A DNA stretch of 64,000 bases from Gammaproteobacteria bacterium (GTDB lineage Bacteria > Pseudomonadota > Gammaproteobacteria > JAABTG01). The translations under genes and the position numbers were made by a program. The DNA lies in NCBI GenBank assembly GCA_034522055.1, contig JAXHLS010000002.1, positions 124,001 through 188,000 of the forward strand, given 5' to 3'. This document shows, in pieces, positions 9,456 through 16,952 of this stretch (position 1 is the first letter of the stretch; each line of letters opens with the position of its first letter). The notes beneath the pieces are model-generated. The model saw nothing but the letters and a program-made list of their open reading frames with translations. It was not told the origin of the DNA and did not search any database.

Positions 9456-11032
9456 GCCGCCAATTCCACCGCGCCATGGCCCTCGCCCTGTCTGTCGGTG
9501 CGGCCCTGGCATCTCCCCAGGGGTTCGCCGAGGACGCCCCGCCGCCGCTGTCCTTCTCCGTGGAGCGTTACCAGGTGGAGGGAGACAACCCCCTCGAGCC
9601 GGCCGTCACCGAAGGCATTCTCACCCCTTACACGGGGATCCATGAGGGTCTGGCCGGTATCGATGCGGCATCCCAGGCCCTGGAGGTCGAACTGCAACGG
9701 CGTGGTTACGCCTTCCATCGCGTCATCGTCCCGCCGCAACGGGCCGAGGGCGGTGTTTTTACCCTCCGAGTGCTCGCGTTCAAGCTTCGCGACGTTCAGG
9801 TGGCCGGAAACCGGTTTTTCGGTGACGACAACATCCTTGCCAGTATGCCTGCCCTGGTTCCCGGCAAAGTTCCGGACAACCTGGCGATCTCTCGATCCGC
9901 CGACTTGGCAAACCAGCACCCGTCGAAACGCGTGGGGGTATTCCTGAAGGAAAGCGATACCCCGGGTTTCATCGACGCCCGCATCGAGACGAGGGACGTC
10001 CGTCCCTGGCAGATCTTCGCCTCGTTGTCGAATACAGGCTCTGAAGAGACTGGCCACAATCGTCTCGCGGTGGGATACCAGCACAGCAACCTGTTTGACA
10101 GGGACCATGCCCTGACCTTGAGCTACACGACCTCTCCGGGCCACGCGGGGGAAGTGAAACAGCGAGGTGTCCACTACCGCATCCCGATATACGAGCAGCA
10201 TTTGGCGCTCAGCCTGTTCTATACGGACTCCGAAGTGGACCAGGGTCGGATCGGCCAGTTCTTCGACGTGAGTGGCAGCGGCCGTTTCAAGGGAGCGGAC
10301 CTTGAATATACCCTGAACCCCCAGAGTAATTATCGGCACAAGGTGCGGGCGCAGATTCAGGACAAGCTGTTCGAGGACGACTCGCTGCTCACGTTTCAGG
10401 GAGTACCGTTAACCATCGGCAGTGATGTGCGCACCCGGCCGGTTTCCTTGAGCTACATCGGGCGCTGGGACGGCGCCCCCTGGAACGGCGGATTCGATGT
10501 CGGCTATCACCGCAATCTGCAAAGCGGCAATCACAACGACGACCGGGATTACCAGGCGGTGACGAACGGTTTCGGGCATTCCAGTTGGGATGCACTGCGC
10601 GTCACTGCCGATATCGAGCGTCAACTGCCCAGCGATTGGCTGTTCCGCGGGCGTTTGGCGGCCCAGTATGCAAACGAGACCCTCGTCTCCGGGGAGCAGT
10701 TCGGTCTAGGGGGCGCGACCAACGTGCGCGGGTTCGAGGAACGGGAGATCTCCGGGGACAACGGCGTGCGCGTGAATCTCGAAGCCTGGGCGCCGGAGCT
10801 GAGCAGCAACCTCGAGGGCCTGCTATTCCTGGACCACGGCTGGCTGGAACGGGAGCGTACCGTCGCGGGGGTTAAAGGCACCGAGAGTGTCTCCAGCGCG
10901 GGCGTCGGCTTGCGCTGGCACTGGAAAACTCGTCTCACCCTCGCTGTGGACGCCGCCAAGGTCTTAAACGGTGCGCAGGAAACCGACCGCTATGATGGAC
11001 GGTTGCACTTCAACCTGTTCGCCCGTTTCTGA
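9452..11032 (+). CDS. TpsB outer-membrane transporter (ShlB/FhaC/HecB family)
   Basis: About 526 residues. A hydrophobic signal segment ends near ...SPQGFAEDA. POTRA-like sequence follows (residues about 35-190, including 'LRVLAFKLRDVQVAGNRFF'), then a beta-barrel. The barrel loop-6 motif VRGF lies near residue 424 (LGGATNVRGF) and the last residue is Phe (LFARF), the usual BAM-recognition terminus. It should export the protein encoded at 1019-7795. I chose the ATG at 9452 because it overlaps the upstream stop as ATGA and GGAG at 9435-9438 can serve it. A GTG at 9440 in the same frame is possible but would sit on that Shine-Dalgarno. The N-terminal POTRA region is compact for the family. Confidence 0.92.
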   Translation: MSRQFHRAMALALSVGAALASPQGFAEDAPPPLSFSVERYQVEGDNPLEPAVTEGILTPYTGIHEGLAGIDAASQALEVELQRRGYAFHRVIVPPQRAEGGVFTLRVLAFKLRDVQVAGNRFFGDDNILASMPALVPGKVPDNLAISRSADLANQHPSKRVGVFLKESDTPGFIDARIETRDVRPWQIFASLSNTGSEETGHNRLAVGYQHSNLFDRDHALTLSYTTSPGHAGEVKQRGVHYRIPIYEQHLALSLFYTDSEVDQGRIGQFFDVSGSGRFKGADLEYTLNPQSNYRHKVRAQIQDKLFEDDSLLTFQGVPLTIGSDVRTRPVSLSYIGRWDGAPWNGGFDVGYHRNLQSGNHNDDRDYQAVTNGFGHSSWDALRVTADIERQLPSDWLFRGRLAAQYANETLVSGEQFGLGGATNVRGFEEREISGDNGVRVNLEAWAPELSSNLEGLLFLDHGWLERERTVAGVKGTESVSSAGVGLRWHWKTRLTLAVDAAKVLNGAQETDRYDGRLHFNLFARF

Positions 11033-11184
11033 CCCCCTGTTCAGTTGGTCCAGATCCTGCCACGCCCTCGCCGGCTGGTGACCGGTGTTCGCTGGAAGGA
11101 CCGTCTTGTCAGGGATGAATTCAAGCGACCGGCCATGGCTCGCGCAAACGCTCGTTTAGGGCCGGCGGCGGGGGGCAACGGCGC

Positions 11185-11553
11185 TCATCGCCCGGCGATG
11201 GCGAACAGGGCGGCGATGAGGACCACGGTCTGGCCCGCCAGCAGGCTCACCACCCAGCGCACAATGGAGGCCCTGGACTCGGCTATGCCGGTGCGCACTT
11301 GCTCGATCTCCAGGCGCAGCCGGCCTTCTATCTCGGCGATCTCCTTGCGAGTGATCTCTATCTCTTTGCGAGTGATCTCTATCTCTTTCTGCAGGCGGAG
11401 TTCTGTCTCGCTCAGCGCGGTACGGGTGGCCAGATCCTTGACCTCCGGATAGCGTTCCTCCATGCGCTCGAAGGCCTCGGCGATGATCCGCGCCCGGGTC
11501 TTGTCGTCCGGGGCCGAGGTGAGGGCTTCGTAGAGCTGAATAGGCGAGGTCAT
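11185..11553 (-). CDS. Short coiled-coil protein with C-terminal membrane anchor (paralogue 1)
   Basis: 122 residues. The N-terminus (MTSPIQLYEAL) leads into an Arg/Glu-rich helix, a long coiled coil with a repeated 'EIEITRK' pair and one copy of the GRLRLEIEQVR unit, and a C-terminal transmembrane helix (about 98-118, VVSLLAGQTVVLIAALFAIAG). The shape resembles DUF1640/CCDC90-type bacterial coiled-coil proteins. The ATG at 11551-11553 matches the start of the longer paralogue at 15623-16240, and upstream frame extension is not conserved. The function is unknown; DUF1640-like genes are often found near toxin-antitoxin modules and nucleases, as here. Confidence 0.72.
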   Translation of the reverse strand: MTSPIQLYEALTSAPDDKTRARIIAEAFERMEERYPEVKDLATRTALSETELRLQKEIEITRKEIEITRKEIAEIEGRLRLEIEQVRTGIAESRASIVRWVVSLLAGQTVVLIAALFAIAGR

Positions 11554-11596
11554 GGAATGAACGATAGCAACACCCTTGACGGGCGGCAACGGAGTT

Positions 11597-11863
11597 TTAG
11601 TGTCCCGAATGCCCCTTGGTGAGGTGACCACTGGAGACGTCATCCTGAAAGGTGGCGTAGATGACCGCCTCCAGGGTGGCGTCCAGCTCGCTCATGCGCC
11701 GGCGCCGGGCCAACAGGGAGCGCATCTCGGTGCGGGTCAGGCTGCTGATCACCCCGACATCCAGGGCCTGGACGAAACGAACGAAGTCCTCGGAACCCGC
11801 TTCGTTGAGATACCACTTGGCCAGGGCGCTGGTATCCAGATAGATGGGGCCCTCAACGCTCAT
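11597..11863 (-). pseudogene. Truncated PIN-domain toxin (VapC-like)
   Basis: 88 residues beginning MSVEGPIYLDTSALAKWYL, with the first acidic residue of the PIN active site (Asp in YLDTSA) and the ISSLTRTEMRSLL helix that carries the second acidic residue. PIN toxins are normally about 130-145 residues and carry further Asp residues in a 'DAxHLATA' region. That part is missing and the frame ends in unrelated sequence (DVSSGHLTKGHSGH). The ATG overlaps the end of the antitoxin gene by 11 bases, the usual operon arrangement. The truncation coincides with the start of the duplicated segment around the coiled-coil gene, suggesting the 3' end was lost when that segment arrived. Probably inactive. 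Confidence 0.7.
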
Positions 11864-12080
11864 CGCGCTCTTTGCGGACCAGGTCCGCGGACGAGGTGGC
11901 GAGCCGTGGCATACGGCTGCGCAGATCCTCATAGTCCGGCCGGGTCTTGCGGGGCGCCACCGCAACCACCCGGGCGATGGCCCGACCCTGCCGGGTCACG
12001 ATGACTTCGCCCGCCTCCTCGACCACACGGGCCAGGCGCCCGAGGCAGGCCCGCATTTCCCGGATACTGAACTCACGCAT
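11853..12080 (-). CDS. Phd/YefM-type antitoxin
   Basis: 75 residues: MREFSIREMRACLGRLARVVEEAGEVIVTRQGRAIARVVAV is a typical Phd/YefM DNA-binding N-terminal domain ('V-x-E-A-x-E-x-VIVTRxGRxIARVV'), followed by a short charged tail that would bind the toxin. It is encoded directly upstream of, and overlapping, the PIN-domain gene on the same strand. The ATG at 12078-12080 begins the conserved domain; the frame extends upstream without similarity. The group II intron ends only about 35 bases upstream of this start, so its native promoter may have been displaced. Confidence 0.82.
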   Translation of the reverse strand: MREFSIREMRACLGRLARVVEEAGEVIVTRQGRAIARVVAVAPRKTRPDYEDLRSRMPRLATSSADLVRKERDER

Positions 12081-12150
12081 GTTGTTCTTCTTCCGGCTTG
12101 TGTCACTTGTGCAGATAGGGGTCGGGAAGGAGTGACCCTCCCCGCCCTCC

Positions 12151-12183
12151 GAACCGTGCATGCGGTTCTCCCGCACACGGCTC
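12151..12183 (-). ncRNA. Group II intron domain V
   Basis: The minus strand reads GAGCCGTG..TGCGG, a short loop, CCGCA, a 2-base bulge, and CACGGTTC. This is the compact bulged hairpin with the AGC triad that forms the catalytic core of group II introns. It lies about 18 bases downstream of the maturase stop codon, as expected. Confidence 0.88.
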
Positions 12184-12569
12184 TCCAGTCGGTGGTTACC
12201 TCATCGGGATTGGCTCGCCAACGTCCGGGCTTCGGTCATGGTGAAAAGCCCAGCCGCAGCGAAGAACGCGTTCGGCCAGCGGAGATGGTCGGACTGACAA
12301 TGACCCGCTCCCGGGCGCTTCTGCTGCTTGCGCAACAGCGCCCGTAATCGACGTCGGACAAAACCGTCCACGCGAGGAAAGGTCCACGGGTGCGCGTGCT
12401 GGAAATACACGAACCAGCCACGCAGCATCGGGTTCAGGTCGGCCACAATCCGCGCCAGCGAATCCCCACGACTGCGCCGGGTTTTGGCCCGGACCCGGTC
12501 GTAAAGGGCCTTGCGGCTCTTCTTGCGTACCCACCGCCGTCCCGCTTCAAACCGGTACCCGAGAAACTC

Positions 12570-13978
12570 GCCTCGTCAGAAAAATTCGTGGGCGGTTTCC
12601 GGGACAGGTAATGCTCCAAGCGCATGATATAAAGCGATTTCTGCCGCATGATAAGTCCTGAAGCCATATGCTTTTCTGGTGGTCAGTTTCGCTTTGTTAT
12701 TGAAACCTTCGACAATGCCGCTCGAAAACTGCTTTTTTGCCCGGAACCAGTTCAGCAGCAGGGGCCGATGGTTTCTCAGCATGCGGGCCACCTTCTTCAT
12801 CGGCTCAATCTTGGAACGCATCGTTTTCGTACACCACTTATCCAGGAACTCACCGGCCCAATAGGGCGACTGATACGACCAGAAGAGCTGAAACTCCTCT
12901 TTGAGCAGATAGCTTCTGACCGACTTCAAATTGTACTGCAGCAGATCCGCCAGTTTGGTCTCCTGTTTCTCCGTCAGATTCTCCGGACGCTTGAGCAGCA
13001 GCCAGCGGGTCTTCGTCAGTACCGGATCGTAGCCTCTTTTCTTCAGCTCCTTGGCCTCCCCGGCCCGCACCTCATCGATCGCTTTACTCAAGTGCGCCAT
13101 GATGTGGAACCGGTCCAGGATGTGGAGTGCACCTCCCGCCTTCTTGGCGATCACCCTCAGGTAGGGCTTCCACATATCGCTGCAGATATAGCGCAAATCG
13201 GCGGTTCGTTCCTTGCCAAGCCACCGGAAGAATCCCAACAAAGTTTTGACCTTCCGTTTCTTGCCGATCCACAGCAACCGTTTACAGCCAACGTCGATCT
13301 GGTAAACCAGCGTGAGGTACTTGTGGCCCCTCTGCCATTGGATCTCATCGATACCAATAGCTTTAATGCCCGACAGGTCTCTATGTTCCCGGCCCCAGGT
13401 GACAGCCATCTCGACCGAGCAGAACACATGGTCCCAACTGGTGCGAAAGGCTTCAGCGACTTCCTTCCAGCTCAGGCGTTTGGCCCAGCTCGCCAGAAAC
13501 CAGGCATAGGCCTCGGTCAGGCGATGTTTGCCTTCGGCCCAAGGCATCCGCTCCACCACGATGCCACAGCTTGGACAGTCGACGCGGCGTGGCGCATAGA
13601 GAAAAAACACCTTAATACCCCACACCGGAATAAACTCAAATCTTCGAACCGGCAATGTGTCGTAACCCGGCCTGCGCCGGCCGCACCTCGAGCACTCCGG
13701 CCGCCCATTACCGCGAGGGTGGAGTTCGGCCTCGATTGTCGGCACCTCCGTGCCATCTACCCAACGGATGGCGCCGTACACAAAAGATTTGAATTTCTGG
13801 ACTCGATTAAGGATAGTCTTGACTTGCATCCTCGCTCCTTTTTTCTGATTGACGGTTGGTCGTACTTCCATCATCTCAGAGTTAGGGAGCAGGATGCGCT
13901 TCCCCTAATAAAATCTAAATTTGCATCCCTGGAGTGCTAGTTATCTACGTTTTTACCCACAAATTTTCCTGAAGAGCC
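12570..13978 (-). mobile_element. ISL3-family insertion sequence with 8-bp target duplication
   Basis: 1409 bp. The terminal inverted repeats are GGCTCTTCAGGAAAATTTGT(GGG) at the 13978 end and GCCTCGTCAGAAAAATTCGT(GGG) at the 12570 end, matching at 19 of 23 bases. The flanking direct repeat AGAAACTC (12562-12569 and 13979-13986) is the 8-bp duplication expected of this family and lies inside the maturase gene. The single gene is an ISL3 transposase. Ends, duplication and gene all look intact, so the insertion may be recent. Confidence 0.95.
12576..13829 (-). CDS. ISL3-family transposase
   Basis: 417 residues from the ATG at 13829 (the frame could start 15 codons earlier). The N-terminal zinc-finger region has C-x2-C pairs (PECSRCGRRRPGYDTLPVRR; RRVDCPSCGIVVE). 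A helix-turn-helix-like stretch (LSWKEVAEAFRTSWDHVFCSVE) follows. The DDE catalytic domain carries GIDEIQ (first Asp), CSDMWKPYL (second Asp) and the C-terminal Glu in GIVEGFNNKAKL. The C-terminal motif TRKAYGFRTYHAAEIALYHALG is typical of the family. The stop codon lies 6 bases inside the left terminal repeat. Confidence 0.95.
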   Translation of the reverse strand: MQVKTILNRVQKFKSFVYGAIRWVDGTEVPTIEAELHPRGNGRPECSRCGRRRPGYDTLPVRRFEFIPVWGIKVFFLYAPRRVDCPSCGIVVERMPWAEGKHRLTEAYAWFLASWAKRLSWKEVAEAFRTSWDHVFCSVEMAVTWGREHRDLSGIKAIGIDEIQWQRGHKYLTLVYQIDVGCKRLLWIGKKRKVKTLLGFFRWLGKERTADLRYICSDMWKPYLRVIAKKAGGALHILDRFHIMAHLSKAIDEVRAGEAKELKKRGYDPVLTKTRWLLLKRPENLTEKQETKLADLLQYNLKSVRSYLLKEEFQLFWSYQSPYWAGEFLDKWCTKTMRSKIEPMKKVARMLRNHRPLLLNWFRAKKQFSSGIVEGFNNKAKLTTRKAYGFRTYHAAEIALYHALGALPVPETAHEFF

Positions 13979-14931
13979 AGAAACTCAAAGCCTTCCCCGG
14001 GCTGCCGGCAATCCCCCACACGGGTCTTCTCCGGGTGCAGTTGCAGACCATTGGCCTCCACCCAGTGCCGCAACTCCTGCAGCGCCTCCTGGGCTTCGTC
14101 CGGACTGGCACACAGGATCACGAGGTCGTCAGCATACCGAACCATCCGATAGCCGCGCTGGGTCATGTGTACATCCAGCCCGTGCAGGTACAGATTCGCG
14201 AGTAACGGACTGATCACCGCCCCTTGGGGCGAGCCCCGGGTCGGCGTCCAGCGCGCTATCTCCGCCGCCACGTCCTGGCGCAACCAGGCGCGCAGCAGGT
14301 CGAGGATCCGACCATCGCTGATCCGGTCCTCGACCCGGGCCATCAACGCTTCGTGCGGGATGGTGTCGAAGTACTGGGCCAGGTCGGCATCCACCACATG
14401 GGTGTAGCCCTCCCGAACCAGCCCATCCACTTCCCGCAGCGCATCCTTGCACCCGCGACCCGGGCGAAACCCGTAACTCATCGGCAAAAACTGGTGCTCG
14501 AAAATCGGCTCGAGCACCCGCTTCATCGCCGCCTGCACAATCCGGTCCTTCACCGTCGGAATGCCCAGGGGACGCGTCCCTGTCCCCTTCGGAATCTCCA
14601 CCCGACGCACCGCATCCGGTCGGTACCGTCCAATTCCCAGCGCCTCTCCCAACTCCGCCAGATACCGCTCGGCATGGGCCTCAAAACGCTGCACACTCTG
14701 GCCATCCACCCCCGCTGAACCCCGGTTGGCCCGCACATCCTGCCACGCCCGTTCCAGGGTCTGGGGGCGATGCACCTTGTCGATCAGACTGAACCACTTC
14801 GTCCCTTGGACGCCGTTACCCAGCGCCGCCAACATGCGCTCCGTCCAGATCGTGCGGTCCACCCACGGCCATTCCACCGGGTTGGACGAGTCTGGCTTAG
14901 CCTCTTGCGAGACACTCTCGACCCTTTGCAT

Positions 14932-15622
14932 ACGCGCTCACCTCCTCCAGACTTCACCCATCCACCTTCCTGCCTCCCTTCCCTCGGCGCGATTTCTGTT
15001 CTTCGCGCTTTCCCGGCACCACCCACGGTTTTAGGCGGAGGACGCCCTCCAGCTCTTGGGTCCGCGTTTCCGCAGCACCTCGCCATGACCGCAGCAGAAC
15101 CGTTCAGTACTACGAAGGCTCTGACTCCTGCCCACCGTCACCACGGCGGTCAGGTCTCCCCGCTTCTCTCGCATTTCCTTCCCAGCGTTCCGTCTCCAAC
15201 CACGGAGGGGACCCGAATGTCGCTTTCCACGCCAATCCCAGCGCATCCGATGATTTTCAGGCTTCACCTTCTCCTAGCGGGCTCGCCGTCCCGTACCGCC
15301 GAATCGAGTTCGTCATCCTACGGACCGCCAGTTCGCCTCCGGTTGCTCTCCACCCCGCCTCGCGACGACGCAGTTACCTTCGACTACGGGGCCTTGGCTT
15401 ACCCCGACACGGACTCTCACCGTGCAGAAAATGCGCCTCCACGGACGCACTGGGAGCCGAGCCCTCTCGGCGATTCATCTTGTCAATCGCACCCCACCGA
15501 CCAATCGGCCAGGGGGCTGGCCTCCTACAACCTACATCCTACAACCGGGGGCATTGGCCAGGGGGCTGGGCTCCTACCTATCGCCCAGGGGGCTGGGCTC
15601 CTACGTCTTACTGCGCAGGCGC
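14932..15622. other. Group II intron 5' RNA and repeat spacer
   Basis: 14932-15492 is the untranslated 5' part of the intron (domains I-IV upstream of the maturase start). It is rich in short stems such as CCGAGAGGGCTCGG near 15456-15472. 15493-15618 is a spacer with three tandem variants of a CGGCCAGGGGGCTGGCCTCC / GCCCAGGGGGCTGGGCTCCT word, the same family as at 797-848. No gene is seen. Confidence 0.6.
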
Positions 15623-16240
15623 TCATCGCCCGGCGATGGCGAACAGGGCGGCGATGAGGACCACGGTCTGGCCCGCCAGCAGGCTCACCACCCAGCGCAC
15701 AATGGAGGCCTTGGACTCGGCGATGTCGGTGCGCAGGCGGCCTTCCACTCCGGCGATCTCCTTGCGCACCTGCTCTATCTCCAGGCGCAGCCGGCCTTCC
15801 ACTCCGGCAATCTCCTTGCGCACCTGCTCGATCTCCAGGCGCAGCCGGCCTTCTACCTCGGCGATCTCCTGGCGCACCTGCTCGATCTCCAGGCGCAGCC
15901 GGCCCTCCGTCTCGCCGATCTCCTTGCGCACCTGCTCGATCTCCAGGCGCAGCCGGCCTTCTACCTCAGCGATCTCCTTGCGCACCTGCTCGATCTCCAG
16001 GCGCAGCCGACCTTCTACCTCGGCGATCTCCTTGCGAGTGATCTCTATCTCTTTGCGAGTGATCTCTATCTCTTTCTGCAGGCGGAGTTCTGTCTCGCTC
16101 AGCGCGGTGCGGGTGGCCAAGTCCTTGACCTCCGGATAGCGCTCCTCCATGCGCTCGAAGGCCTCGGCGATGATCCGCGCCCGGGTCTTGTCGTCCGGGG
16201 CCGAGGAAAGGGCTTCGTAGAGCTGAATAGGCGAGGTCAT
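15623..16240 (-). CDS. Coiled-coil protein with C-terminal membrane anchor (paralogue 2, expanded)
   Basis: 205 residues, nearly identical to the 11185-11553 product at both ends (MTSPIQLYEALSSAPDDKTR...; ...RWVVSLLAGQTVVLIAALFAIAGR). The middle contains five 18-residue units GRLRLEIEQVRKEIAEVE in tandem (54-bp DNA repeats) plus a partial sixth, where the shorter paralogue has one. An 18-residue period with hydrophobic positions spaced 3 or 4 apart (18/5 = 3.6) suits a hendecad-containing coiled coil, so unit number would set rod length above the membrane. It lies codirectional with and just downstream of the Uma2-like gene. Function unknown. Confidence 0.75.
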   Translation of the reverse strand: MTSPIQLYEALSSAPDDKTRARIIAEAFERMEERYPEVKDLATRTALSETELRLQKEIEITRKEIEITRKEIAEVEGRLRLEIEQVRKEIAEVEGRLRLEIEQVRKEIGETEGRLRLEIEQVRQEIAEVEGRLRLEIEQVRKEIAGVEGRLRLEIEQVRKEIAGVEGRLRTDIAESKASIVRWVVSLLAGQTVVLIAALFAIAGR

Positions 16241-16302
16241 GGGAGGAACGATAGCAACACCCCTGGCAGGCGGCAACGGGAGTCTACTGCGGTCACCACG
16301 GC

Positions 16303-16878
16303 TTACCCTCCGGCATCAAGTTCCACATCGGTGTAGATGGCCTCCACCGCCAGGGGCTCGTCCACGCAGTCGAGGGCGATGTCCCCCTGGCTGAAATACT
16401 CGGCGCGCCAGCCGTTGCGCCGGCGGTAGACGGTGACGTGGCGCTCGTCCTGGGCCACCAGCAGATACTCCCGGAGGCTCGGCAGGGTCTGGTAGGCCAA
16501 CAGCTTTTCCCGCCGGTCGATGCGCTCGGTGGTCTCGGAGAGCACCTCCACGATGAGGCAGGGACGAGCACGATAATAACGCTCCCGGTCGTCGGCATCG
16601 CAGGTCAGAAGCAGGTCGGGGTAATAGAACAGGGTCTGGTCGCCGATCTCCAGGCGCACCTTCATGTCCGAGGTGAAGAGCTGGCAGTGGCCGCGACGGG
16701 CGGCCGGGGTCAGGGCGAAGGCCAGGGCGTTGACGATCAGGCCGTGGCGGTCGCTGGCGCCGACCATGGCGTAGACCTCGCCGTCGATATACTCGTGACG
16801 GATCTCGCTGGCGCGCTCCCCCTCCAGGTACTCGGGGACGGTAAGGGCTGTTGTGCGGCTGGGCAACGGCGGCATCAT
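16303..16878 (-). CDS. Uma2-family (DUF820) putative restriction-like endonuclease
   Basis: 191 residues with the Uma2/DUF820 layout: N-terminal LTVPEYLEGE, RHEYIDGEVYAMVGAS (conserved Glu), then the PD-(D/E)XK-like core YYPDLLLTCD, the acidic strand CLIVEVLSETTERIDRREKL and the Lys/Tyr helix KLLAYQTLPSLREYLLVAQDE. These proteins are predicted nucleases, abundant in cyanobacteria and sulfur bacteria, with unproven cellular function. It is 62 bases upstream of and codirectional with the expanded coiled-coil gene. The gene appears complete. Confidence 0.88.
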   Translation of the reverse strand: MMPPLPSRTTALTVPEYLEGERASEIRHEYIDGEVYAMVGASDRHGLIVNALAFALTPAARRGHCQLFTSDMKVRLEIGDQTLFYYPDLLLTCDADDRERYYRARPCLIVEVLSETTERIDRREKLLAYQTLPSLREYLLVAQDERHVTVYRRRNGWRAEYFSQGDIALDCVDEPLAVEAIYTDVELDAGG

Positions 16879-16952
16879 GGTGCGACCTCCTGGGGGCGAC
16901 CTCCTCGGGCGTTGCCCTACAGTCTACCGATGTTCCAACGGAAACCGAAGAT

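Larger units (their letters stand above)
12201..14931 (-). pseudogene. ltrA: Group II intron reverse transcriptase/maturase, split by ISL3 insertion
   Basis: The N-terminal part (from 14931) has the RT0-RT7 fingers/palm: RANRGSAGVDG, RPLGIPTVKDRIVQ, FLPMSYGFRPGRGC, the metal motif RYADD near residue 265, and the PEKT segment. At GFEFL the frame runs into the IS end and stops at 13945. On the other side of the IS (12569 down to 12201) the same gene resumes as EFLGYRFEAGRRWVRKKSRK and the maturase X domain (DLNPMLRGWFVYFQHA, then VDGFVRRRLRALLRKQ). Excising 12570-13978 and one copy of the 8-bp duplication restores one continuous frame of about 435 residues. No endonuclease domain follows the X domain. 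Inactive as it stands. Confidence 0.92.
12115..15492 (-). mobile_element. Group II intron interrupted by an ISL3 element
   Basis: On the minus strand the intron begins GTGCG at 15492-15488 and ends ...CCCTAT at about 12115, matching the GUGYG...AY boundary rule. Between them lie about 560 bases of structured 5' RNA (domains I-III), the maturase frame (14931 to 12201, split by an IS), a recognisable domain V at 12151-12183 and a domain VI-like stem at about 12119-12150. After subtracting the 1409-bp IS and its 8-bp duplication the intron is about 1.96 kb. The 3' exon begins CTGCACAAGTGACAC, just upstream of the antitoxin gene; the 5' exon is in a repeat-rich spacer. The 5' boundary is less certain than the 3' end. 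Confidence 0.8.

Noticed and set aside
12201-14931. Retron, DGR or other defence reverse transcriptase
   Set aside because: The X (maturase) domain, domain V RNA and GTGCG start identify a group II intron; no template/variable repeat or msr/msd is seen.
15723-16030. CRISPR-like 54-bp periodic repeats
   Set aside because: They are in-frame coding repeats for an 18-residue coiled-coil unit, without unique spacers.
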